NCBI GenBank assembly: GCA_900544235.1
Contig: UQUL01000019.1
Span: forward strand, 1 to 37,968
Origin: an uncultured Collinsella sp.
GTDB lineage: Bacteria > Actinomycetota > Coriobacteriia > Coriobacteriales > Coriobacteriaceae
DNA: 37,968 bases
Direction of reading: 5' to 3'
Part shown: positions 8,318-15,538 of the stretch, piece by piece
How the letters are laid out: each line of letters opens with the position of its first letter
Numbering within the stretch: the stretch's first letter is position 1
Translations under genes and position numbers: made by a program
Notes under the pieces: generated by a model
What the model was told of the DNA's origin: nothing
Databases searched by the model: none
What the model saw: only the letters and a program-made list of their open reading frames with translations

Positions 8318-8959
8318 ATGAAGATCGCTCTGATCAACGAAAACTCTCAGAACTCCAAGAACCCTATGATCGAGGCTGCCCTTAAGAAGGTTGTCGAGCC
8401 CATGGGCCACACCGTCTTTAACTATGGCATGTATGCCGACGCCGACTCCAAGCCCCTCACCTATGTGCAGAACGGCATCCTGGCCGCCGTGCTGCTCAAC
8501 TCCGGCGCTGCCGACTACGTCGTGACCGGCTGTGGCACCGGCGAGGGCGCCATGCTCGCCTGCAACTCCTTCCCCGGCGTGCTGTGCGGCCACGTTGCCG
8601 ACCCGCTCGATGCCTACACCTTTGCCCAGGTCAACGACGGTAACGCTGTCGCCATGCCCTTCGCCCTCAAGAACGGCTGGGGCCAGGAGCTCAACCTCGA
8701 GTACACCTTTGAGAAGCTCTTTGGCTTTGGTTCGGGCAACGGCTATCCTGCCGAGCGTGTTGAGCCCGAGCAGCGCAACAAGAAGATCCTCGACGGCGTG
8801 CGCGCTGTGACTATGCGTCCGCTCGTCGACGTTCTGGGCGAGATCGATCAGGACCTGGTGAAGGGCGCACTTGCCGGCGAACACTTCCAGGAGTACTTCT
8901 TTGCCAACGCAACCGACGAGGCCATCATCGCCAAGGTCAAGGAGATCCTGGGCCTCTAA
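8318..8959 (+). CDS. RpiB/LacAB-family isomerase, DhuI-like
   Basis: A protein of 213 residues of the RpiB/LacA/LacB sugar isomerase family, with the hallmark VVTGCGTGEGAMLACNSFPG at 68-87 (Cys72 and the glycine-rich phosphate/anion loop). It is longer than RpiB proper (about 150 residues), like the streptococcal DhuI enzymes. DhuI converts 4-deoxy-5-hexosulose-uronate (from unsaturated uronates) to 2,5-diketo-3-deoxygluconate, replacing the cupin KduI. The pairing with the dhuD-like gene 140 bp upstream on the same strand supports this role. A strong terminator follows directly. GAAAGG lies upstream of the ATG. Confidence 0.82.
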   Translation: MKIALINENSQNSKNPMIEAALKKVVEPMGHTVFNYGMYADADSKPLTYVQNGILAAVLLNSGAADYVVTGCGTGEGAMLACNSFPGVLCGHVADPLDAYTFAQVNDGNAVAMPFALKNGWGQELNLEYTFEKLFGFGSGNGYPAERVEPEQRNKKILDGVRAVTMRPLVDVLGEIDQDLVKGALAGEHFQEYFFANATDEAIIAKVKEILGL

Positions 8960-8985
8960 TCGCACGACTCATTGCAGCTAACGCA

Positions 8986-9025
8986 AGCGGCGGTCGTCCC
9001 ATGTACGGGACGACCGCCGCTTTTT
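8986..9025 (+). terminator. Rho-independent terminator of the dhuD-dhuI unit
   Basis: A perfect 15-bp stem, AGCGGCGGTCGTCCC (8986-9000) and 9007-9021, with a 6-base loop, followed by TTTTT. It ends the plus-strand unit before the convergent flavoprotein gene. Confidence 0.9.
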
Positions 9026-9079
9026 GCTATCTACCGACTGACGCCGCGGGGATAGGCCTCACATGCACCAAGGGGTTGA

Positions 9080-11029
9080 CTAGAGCTCGCAAGCAACCTT
9101 GTAGCCATCGCCGATGGCGTCGCGGATGTTGCCGCACTTGTTGGCATCGCCCAACACGTGGGTGGTAACGCCGGCTGCAGCAAGGTCGTCGGTCAACTTG
9201 GTATTGGGACGATAGCCCATGGCAAGTACCAGCGTATCGGCATCGGCGATGGTGTGGATCTCGCCGTCCTTTTCGTAGCTGATGGCATCCTCGGTAATCT
9301 CGGTCACCTTGGCCTCGGTCAGCACGTGAACGCCCTTGGAGAGCATGCGCGTGATGAGCACCGCGCGACCGGCGCCGCCCTCGTTGGCGGCGAGCGTCTT
9401 GGTCATCTCGATGACGGTGACGTCGCGATTGGCCGGCGACAGATCGTTGACCAACGGGGCCAGGTAGTCGGCCGTCTCGCAACCGACGGTGCCGCCGCCC
9501 ACGATGACAATCTTCTTGCCCGGGAAAGCCTTGCCGCCCAACAGGTCGTCAGCCGTCATGACCTGCTTAAATCCCTGCATGAAGGCCGGGGCGATGGGCT
9601 CGGCGCCATAGGCCAGGACGACCTCGTAGCCGGCGTAGTCACGCTGAATGTCCTCGGCAGTAAGCTCGGTGCCAAATACGCACTTCACGCCGACCTCGGC
9701 CAGGCGACGGTACTGATACTTGATCACGCGGGTGAGTTCCTGCTTTGCCGGCGGAACGGCCGCGATGCGCATCTCGCCACCCGGCTCGTCCTGCTTATCC
9801 ACGAGCACTACGTTGTGGCCGCGCTTGGCAGCAATGTAGGCTGCCTCCATGCCCGCAGGACCAGCGCCCACAACCAGCACGTTCTTAGCCTCGGCGGCAG
9901 GCTCGTAGCCGGCCTCGTCGCGCTCAACATCGGGATTGACGGTGCAGGAGATGCGCTTGCCAAACATAATGCCGTTCAGGCAGCGCAGGCAGCCGATGCA
10001 GGGGCGGATGTCGTCGGCGTTGCCGGCAGCGGCCTTATTGCAGAACTCGGCATCGCACAGATTGGCGCGGCCCATCATGCAGATGTCGGCAGCGCCGTCC
10101 TCGATCAGCTCTTCGGCGATCCAGGCCTCGTTGATGCGGCCGACGGTGGCGACAGGAATGTTGACGTGCTTTTTGATCTCGCGCGAGCAGGCAGCGTGCG
10201 AGGCCTGCTGGGTACCGGCGGCAGGAATCGCGGAACCGCGCTTGATGGTGGTACCACCCGACACATGAATCATGTCGACGCCGGCCTTCTCCAGGCGACG
10301 CGAGACGTAGATCATGTCGTTGAGGGTCAGACCGCCATCGGTGTACTCATCGCCCGAGATGCGGACGTCGATGATAAAGTCCTTGCCGCAGCGCTCGCGA
10401 ATCTCGGCGATGACCTCGAGCAAAAAGCGCATGCGGGCGTCGAGCGAGCCGCCGTACTCATCGGTACGCTTGTTATAGAGCGGGGTCAAGAAACCGCCGA
10501 GCATGCCGTGGGCGTGCGCCGCATGGACCTCGACGCCATCGACACCGGCCTTCTGCATACGCACGGCAGCGTCGCCAAACTGATGCGTGAGCTCGTGAAT
10601 CTCATCGACCGTAATGGGGCGCGGCGCCTCGCGGGCATAGGACGGGCCCACAAAGGACGGAGCGATCAGGCGCGGCGTACCCGGAATGTTAAAGGCCATG
10701 TAGGCGGGGTGGAAGAGCTGCGGCATGATCTTGCAGCCATACTCGTGGACGGCCGCGGCGAGCTTTTCCCAGCCAGGGATAAACGTGTCGTCGTAGCAGC
10801 ACATGTCACCCGGCAGATAGGTATAGGTAGGCTCGACCGTCACGACCTCGGTGATGATGAGGCCCACGCCGCCCTTGGCGCGGGCACGGTAATGATCGAC
10901 CAAGTCGTCGGTCACATAGCCATGATCGGCCAGGTTGGTGGACACCGGCGGCATAAAGACGCGGTTCTTGACCTCGGTCGTACCGACCTTGATCGGGCTA
11001 AAGAGCATTGGATAGGCAGAGGACTCCAT
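9080..11029 (-). CDS. Old yellow enzyme / 2,4-dienoyl-CoA reductase-type flavoprotein
   Basis: A protein of 649 residues with the three-part build of 2,4-dienoyl-CoA reductase (FadH), 2-enoate reductases and BaiCD/BaiH. An FMN TIM barrel of the old yellow enzyme family covers about 8-335 (VHAAHAHGMLGGFLTPLYN at 168-186). A 4Fe-4S motif has C344, C347, C350 and C362. A C-terminal FAD/NAD(P) domain carries VVGAGPAGMEAA at 386-397 and IVGGGTVGCETA near 507. Such enzymes reduce activated C=C bonds, with electrons passing from NAD(P)H through FAD, the iron-sulfur cluster and FMN. The substrate is not readable; enoates, steroids or plant phenolics are all possible in gut Coriobacteriia. AAAGGAACC precedes the start. 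It lies downstream of the GltD-like gene, separated by a palindromic terminator-like repeat. Confidence 0.88.
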   Translation of the reverse strand: MESSAYPMLFSPIKVGTTEVKNRVFMPPVSTNLADHGYVTDDLVDHYRARAKGGVGLIITEVVTVEPTYTYLPGDMCCYDDTFIPGWEKLAAAVHEYGCKIMPQLFHPAYMAFNIPGTPRLIAPSFVGPSYAREAPRPITVDEIHELTHQFGDAAVRMQKAGVDGVEVHAAHAHGMLGGFLTPLYNKRTDEYGGSLDARMRFLLEVIAEIRERCGKDFIIDVRISGDEYTDGGLTLNDMIYVSRRLEKAGVDMIHVSGGTTIKRGSAIPAAGTQQASHAACSREIKKHVNIPVATVGRINEAWIAEELIEDGAADICMMGRANLCDAEFCNKAAAGNADDIRPCIGCLRCLNGIMFGKRISCTVNPDVERDEAGYEPAAEAKNVLVVGAGPAGMEAAYIAAKRGHNVVLVDKQDEPGGEMRIAAVPPAKQELTRVIKYQYRRLAEVGVKCVFGTELTAEDIQRDYAGYEVVLAYGAEPIAPAFMQGFKQVMTADDLLGGKAFPGKKIVIVGGGTVGCETADYLAPLVNDLSPANRDVTVIEMTKTLAANEGGAGRAVLITRMLSKGVHVLTEAKVTEITEDAISYEKDGEIHTIADADTLVLAMGYRPNTKLTDDLAAAGVTTHVLGDANKCGNIRDAIGDGYKVACEL

Positions 11030-11145
11030 ACAGGGTTCCTTTCATTTGAGCCGCTCGGCGGCAGTTGCTGACGTACCTATCGTACCAGCAACCGTGCAGC
11101 ACCCGACCGCACGCGCTCCCCCAGTCTCTGCTCAACCCCCAAAAA

Positions 11146-11210
11146 GTTGCGGTGAAATACGGGGCAGCCGAGGCTTTTCACAGCCAAAACAGTCCGTATT
11201 TCACCGCAAC
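11146..11210. repeat. Intergenic palindromic element, copy 2 (terminator-like)
   Basis: A perfect 17-bp inverted repeat, GTTGCGGTGAAATACGG (11146-11162) and its complement at 11194-11210. It shares the arms and the CAAAACAGTCC segment with the element at 8229-8294. Read on the minus strand it is followed directly by TTTTT, so it can end transcription of the GltD-like gene before the flavoprotein gene. Confidence 0.8.
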
Positions 11211-11226
11211 TGATGGGTGGGATGGG

Positions 11227-12444
11227 CTAGAGACCCAGGTAGCTGGTCATGCCTTCGACGGCGAGCTTGGCGCCTGCCACGGCATGAACCACGGTGAGCG
11301 GGCCGTTAACCACGTCGCCGGCGGCAAAGACGCCAGGCACGGTGGTCATACCGTACTCGTCGACCGAAAGAAGGCCGCGATGATCGGTCTCCAGACCGCC
11401 CGTCGTAAGCACAAGCTTGTCCTTGGGCACCTGCGAAGCCGCGATCACAACTGTGTCGGCGGACACATGGTCGAGCTCTTCCTCATAGCCCACCACGTTG
11501 TTGTCCTCGTCAAAGATAGCCGTCTCGAACACCGGACCGTTATCGTCGATGGCGCAGATCGCCTTGCCGCACACAATCTCGACACCGTCAAGCTCGGTCA
11601 GCTCCACCTCGTCATCGATGGCCGAGATATGGCGCGATCGAGCATACACGGTGACCTTACGAGCACCCGAGCGCAGCGCCGTGCGGGCCACATCCATGGC
11701 CACGTTACCGGCACCGATGACCGCCACATTCTGTCCGATCGCCACACTCGAAGGATCAACCAGGTAATCGATACCAAACAGCACGTTACCGCGCGACTCG
11801 CCGGGAATACCCAGTTTGCGAGCTCGCCAGGTACCGGTACCGACAAAGACCGCGTCGTAGCCGTCACGTAGCAGGTCATCGATGTGCAGTGCGCCGCCGA
11901 TGGTGGTCGAGGGGCGCACGCGCACGCCAAGCGAGCACATCACGTGACGGTACTTTTGTACGAGCGCACGGGGCAGGCGGAACTCGGGGATACCGTACTC
12001 CAGCACACCGCCGATCTCGGGGCGCTGTTCAAATACCGTGACGGCACAGCCCAGCTGGGCCATCTTAATGGCCACGGTAATACCGGCGGGACCGGAACCG
12101 ACCACGGCAACCTGTTTGCCGCACGACGGCGCGGGCGTCCACTCCTTACGATCCAAATACGCTGTCGAGATATAGTTCTCGATGCTCGAGAAATGCACTG
12201 GTGTGCCCTTGCGGCCCTGAATGCAAGCACCCTCGCACTGGCCCGAATGGTTGCACACCATAGAGCAGACCGCGCTCATGGGATTGTTCTGGAACAGTAG
12301 CTCGCCCGCCTCTTCTAGACGACGCTGCTTGAACAGGTCGATGACCTGCGGAATAGGCGTCTGAACTGGACAGCCCTCAATCTGACAGAACGCCCTTTTA
12401 CAACCCAGGCAACGATTCGCCTCTTCGACAATGTGGATAGCCAC
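11227..12444 (-). CDS. GltD-like FAD/iron-sulfur NAD(P)H oxidoreductase
   Basis: A protein of 405 residues related to the glutamate synthase small subunit, NfnB and the dihydropyrimidine dehydrogenase N-terminal region. The N-terminal cysteine-rich domain has C12, C15, C20 and C25 (RCLGCKRAFCQIEGCP) and C59, C63, C69 and C73. FAD binding is seen at VVGSGPAGITVA (about 115-126) and NAD(P)H binding at VIGAGNVAMDVA (about 245-256). No glutamate synthase large subunit or NfnA partner is nearby, so it is an orphan electron-transfer subunit whose partner is unknown. The start is taken as the GTG at 12444, preceded by AAGGGGAG; an in-frame ATG at 12471 has no such site. Confidence 0.85.
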   Translation of the reverse strand: MAIHIVEEANRCLGCKRAFCQIEGCPVQTPIPQVIDLFKQRRLEEAGELLFQNNPMSAVCSMVCNHSGQCEGACIQGRKGTPVHFSSIENYISTAYLDRKEWTPAPSCGKQVAVVGSGPAGITVAIKMAQLGCAVTVFEQRPEIGGVLEYGIPEFRLPRALVQKYRHVMCSLGVRVRPSTTIGGALHIDDLLRDGYDAVFVGTGTWRARKLGIPGESRGNVLFGIDYLVDPSSVAIGQNVAVIGAGNVAMDVARTALRSGARKVTVYARSRHISAIDDEVELTELDGVEIVCGKAICAIDDNGPVFETAIFDEDNNVVGYEEELDHVSADTVVIAASQVPKDKLVLTTGGLETDHRGLLSVDEYGMTTVPGVFAAGDVVNGPLTVVHAVAGAKLAVEGMTSYLGL

Positions 12445-12547
12445 GCAACTCCCCTTTTTAATGCAATCCAATGGGGCGACGATAAAGACCCTTCACCGCC
12501 GCCCCCATACAGGTAATCTCAATCTGCCGACACGGCAAAAGCCAATG

Positions 12548-13453
12548 CTATAACTCGCGATGCGAAGCCCCGCAGCGACCGGACATGTGCTCGAGTGTCG
12601 CCAGGCAGTCAGCCGCCGTCGCCGGCACGCTGTTCTCGACCACGCAAGGAATCCCAGGGCAGGCGGCAGCCGCCCAGGCCACCACGGGCTCAAAGTCATA
12701 TCGTCCCGTCTCGCCCACGCCATGACACACCAGACGTGAACCCGTACCGTCGCACCAACCGGCTTCGTCCTCGTTATCAACGACCTCAAAATCCTTGGCG
12801 TGCAGCGCGCGGATCTTGCTGCCGCATAAATAGAGCATGCGCGCGGTGATTTCCTGCGCTTCGTCAACGACGCTGGGGTGCAGCAGCGACACTGGGTCAT
12901 AGATCACGCCGAGCGACGGACTCGAGACGCGCTCCAGCACCTCACGGCAGCGATCTGGCGTGTTGACCGTCTCGTTCCAACCGGGCTCAATTAGAACCTG
13001 ACCGCCCACGGCCTCGGCCCGATCGCAGACGTGTGCAAGTCCGTCTGCAAACGCATCGAGTGCCTCGTCGGTCATGCGGTCGTCCGCGACGCGGTTCTGC
13101 GCATTGGGGCGACCGGTCTCGGTGCCAACCGGGCATCCGCCGAGCATCTGGGCAAAGTTCAGGCATGCCTCGTACTCGGCATAGTTATCCATGAGCTGTT
13201 GGCGATCGGGCGTCGCCAAATTCTTATAGCAGCCGAGCACGGCGACCGAAACGCCCGCCTCGTCGAGCACCGCACGCAAATGATCGGCAAGCTCGCGGGT
13301 CAGGCCGCCTCGATCGATCCCCATCGATGCATAGAGCACCTTGCTTGGCAGCTGAATGCACGAAAAGCCCAGCTCTCCCGCCATGCGAATGCGTTCCTCG
13401 ACGGTCCCCTGCGGAAGGTCGTGCAAACGTACGCCCGGAGTAACAGCCCCCAT
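12548..13453 (-). CDS. Sugar isomerase/epimerase-like TIM-barrel protein (AP endonuclease family 2)
   Basis: A protein of 301 residues resembling the xylose isomerase-like TIM-barrel superfamily. Likely metal-site segments are VLIEPGWNET (Glu), GVIYDPVSLLHPS (Asp, His), KIRALHAKDFEV (His, Asp) and a late CVVENS (Glu). Members isomerise or epimerise sugars, or act as hydroxypyruvate isomerase or dehydratases; the reaction here is not known. The ATG lies one base after the GH105 stop codon (TAGcATG), with AAGGGATG in the end of GH105, so translation is coupled. This suggests a step in the use of a GH105 product or a pectin side-chain sugar. The long in-frame extension upstream lies within GH105 and was not used. 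Confidence 0.75.
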   Translation of the reverse strand: MGAVTPGVRLHDLPQGTVEERIRMAGELGFSCIQLPSKVLYASMGIDRGGLTRELADHLRAVLDEAGVSVAVLGCYKNLATPDRQQLMDNYAEYEACLNFAQMLGGCPVGTETGRPNAQNRVADDRMTDEALDAFADGLAHVCDRAEAVGGQVLIEPGWNETVNTPDRCREVLERVSSPSLGVIYDPVSLLHPSVVDEAQEITARMLYLCGSKIRALHAKDFEVVDNEDEAGWCDGTGSRLVCHGVGETGRYDFEPVVAWAAAACPGIPCVVENSVPATAADCLATLEHMSGRCGASHREL

Positions 13454-13454
13454 G

Positions 13455-14693
13455 CTATTCACATCCCTTATGAGCGTTGATGCCCGGGGTGTATCCGCCA
13501 AACGGGTCCTCGATGGAGCACACGCCCGAGGGGGCGAGCGGATCGCGCTTACCGGCCAGCTTGTCGTGATGCATGGTCTCGATATAGGCAAGCACCAGCG
13601 GCGCCACACCCTTTGCATCATTTTTGACCACGGGCTCGCTCATGTAGTAATCAAACGTGCCCTCGCGGTGCGCGGTGTTTCCCAAGCCCGCAACCAGGCA
13701 GATGTTGTCGAGCGCCAGCTGCCCGTCATACTCGGACAGGCAGGTCTCGCAGATGCCGTCGAAGGCGCGACGGCCGTACTGGTAGTAACGCTCGCCCAGC
13801 ACGCCCAGACGCACGCCCTTCATGATGGCGTTGGCAAAGATGGCGCTGCCCGACTCCTCCAGGTAGTTGGGGGCGATATTGGGCAGGTTGATGACCTGAT
13901 GCCACATGCCGGTCTTCTCGTCCTGATACGGCAGCATGGCGTCGATCAGGTCGTGGAACATCTTGCGAATCTCGTCCTTCTCGGCTGACATCGAAGGCGG
14001 CATGAGCTCCCAGGTATCGATGAGTGCCATGGCAAACCAGCCCTCGGCGCGCAGCCAGAAGTTAGCCGAAAGGCCGGTGACCGGGTCGCACCAGAACTGT
14101 TTGCGGCTCGCGTCGTAAGCGTGATAGTACAGACCGTTGAGGGGGTTGCGCATCAGGTCATGCACGACCTGGAACATATGGAAGCTGTCCGAGCAGGCAC
14201 GACGGTTGTGGAAGCTCAGCTCGTACTGCATGTAGAACGGCTGCGCCATGTACATGCCATCGAGCCAAATCTGGTTGGGATAGACGGCCTTGTGCCAAAA
14301 CACGCCCTCTTTGGTGCGCGGCTGGGTCTCGAGCTGGCGGTAGATGGTGTCCATGGCGGCACGGTACTTGGGCTTGCCCACCAGGTCATAGAGCTTGTAG
14401 AGGGTCTTGCCCGCATTGACGTTATCGAGGTTGTACTCCTCGGGGTTGTAATGCTTTATGGTACCGTCGTCCTGGACAAAGAAATCGATGTAGTCATCGG
14501 CGAAAGTCAGGTAGCGCTGCTCACCCGTGATCTCGTACAGTTCGATGAGCGCCTTGATCATGCAGCCGTCAATATAGTTCCAGGTGTTCTCCTTGCCGGC
14601 GCGAATCTTTTCGATATTCCAAGCCGGCGCCTGCGGCGTAGAGGTTTCGATCAACTGCTCGATATAACGGTCCAGGATTTGATTGCAACCCAT
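13455..14693 (-). CDS. GH105 unsaturated (rhamno)galacturonyl hydrolase
   Basis: A protein of 412 residues of glycoside hydrolase family 105 (YteR/RhiN type), an alpha/alpha-barrel enzyme. The signature QIWLDGMYMAQPF holds the expected general acid D145 (D143 in YteR). Other family landmarks are FWHKAVYPNQ, NFWLRAEGWFAMAL and YLEESGSAIFANAIMKG. The family hydrates and splits the unsaturated uronate left at the end of oligosaccharides by pectate or rhamnogalacturonan lyases. No signal peptide is present, so it acts in the cytoplasm on imported oligomers. The product feeds DhuI and DhuD. The promoter region upstream carries two LacI-type operators. Confidence 0.92.
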   Translation of the reverse strand: MGCNQILDRYIEQLIETSTPQAPAWNIEKIRAGKENTWNYIDGCMIKALIELYEITGEQRYLTFADDYIDFFVQDDGTIKHYNPEEYNLDNVNAGKTLYKLYDLVGKPKYRAAMDTIYRQLETQPRTKEGVFWHKAVYPNQIWLDGMYMAQPFYMQYELSFHNRRACSDSFHMFQVVHDLMRNPLNGLYYHAYDASRKQFWCDPVTGLSANFWLRAEGWFAMALIDTWELMPPSMSAEKDEIRKMFHDLIDAMLPYQDEKTGMWHQVINLPNIAPNYLEESGSAIFANAIMKGVRLGVLGERYYQYGRRAFDGICETCLSEYDGQLALDNICLVAGLGNTAHREGTFDYYMSEPVVKNDAKGVAPLVLAYIETMHHDKLAGKRDPLAPSGVCSIEDPFGGYTPGINAHKGCE

Positions 14694-14718
14694 TGCTGTC
14701 CCCTCTGACGTAAATGAT

Positions 14719-14793
14719 AGGTGAACGTTAACCCTAGTGTAACGCGAACGGGGAATATAGGGTGAACGTTAACCCTATATTCCCCGCGAACGG
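14719..14793 (-). promoter_or_regulatory. Composite LacI-type promoter of GH105
   Basis: In the direction of transcription: a CCGTTCGC element (14786-14793), operator 1 (AGGGTTAACGTTCACCCT, 14759-14776) whose TTCACC forms the -35 box, 18 bases, TTACAC as -10 (14737-14742), then operator 2 (14719-14735). Operator centres are 41 bp apart. Operator 1 lies inside a 36-bp palindrome (14750-14785) with a single mismatched pair, which could also form a hairpin at the end of the upstream GDSL gene. Confidence 0.7.
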
Positions 14794-14800
14794 CAGACTT

Positions 14801-15469
14801 TTAACGGCAAACGGCGGCTAAGCCCGCGGCGATGCGATGCGCCAGGCGCTCATAGCCAGCCGGGCTGTAGTGCAGACCGTCCGGCATATAGAGCTCGCGG
14901 TGCTCCGGCAAAAACGGGCTGATACCGCTTTGCGCATACAGGTCAATCACCGGCACGGAGTAGCGGTCACAGACCTCGAGCATCGCTCGCACGTAGGCGA
15001 CCTGCGTCAGGCCCAGGTGGTTGAGCTCGTCGCTTGCCGGGATATCCTTCTCGTGCTTGCCGCTCGTCTTGCACGGCGTCATAAACACGAGCTTTGCCCG
15101 AGGCGAGCGCGCCGTGATGGTACGGATCAGGTAATCGAGTGCACCATAGAACTCATGCACGTCCGTGCTGCCGAGCTCTCCAAGCGGCACGTTGCGGCTA
15201 AAGTCGTTGACGCCGCCAAAGACGATGTAGATATCGGCCGCATCGTCGATACCGTCAAGGCGCTCGACAAACGAATCGGTACGGTCGGCCTTGATGGCGA
15301 TACGCGAACCCTTGATGCCAAAGTTCTCGACGACCGCGCCTCCCAGCAACGCGCCCAGATGCGAAGTCCAAGAGATGTCGTTGCCGCCTGCGCCGCATCC
15401 GTTATCGCCCCATGTGGTCGAATCGCCAAAGCAGCAAATGGTCGATTCACTCAAACTCTTCGTTTCCAT
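14801..15469 (-). CDS. SGNH/GDSL-type esterase
   Basis: A protein of 222 residues with the SGNH hydrolase blocks: CFGDSTTWG with nucleophile S17, GGVNDFSRN (the Gly-x-Asn block) and PDGLHYSPAGY with the Asp-x-x-His pair. The family removes acyl groups, and rhamnogalacturonan acetylesterases belong to it. In this pectin cluster, deacetylation of galacturonate oligomers is the most likely task, which is inferred from context. No signal peptide. The start at 15469 follows GAGGAGAAG; an in-frame ATG at 15529 overlaps the spacer after the upstream gene and lacks support. It lies 69 bp after the CE8 fusion gene on the same strand. Confidence 0.85.
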   Translation of the reverse strand: METKSLSESTICCFGDSTTWGDNGCGAGGNDISWTSHLGALLGGAVVENFGIKGSRIAIKADRTDSFVERLDGIDDAADIYIVFGGVNDFSRNVPLGELGSTDVHEFYGALDYLIRTITARSPRAKLVFMTPCKTSGKHEKDIPASDELNHLGLTQVAYVRAMLEVCDRYSVPVIDLYAQSGISPFLPEHRELYMPDGLHYSPAGYERLAHRIAAGLAAVCR

Positions 15470-15538
15470 AATCTTCTCCTCATCCGCCCATCGGCGGTCA
15501 TACAGGAACGTACCGTTTATTCGCAGCATGCCGAGGGG

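Noticed and set aside
9158..11071. Plus-strand opening of 637 codons opposite the old-yellow-enzyme-type gene
   Set aside because: Antisense shadow; the minus-strand frame has all cofactor motifs.
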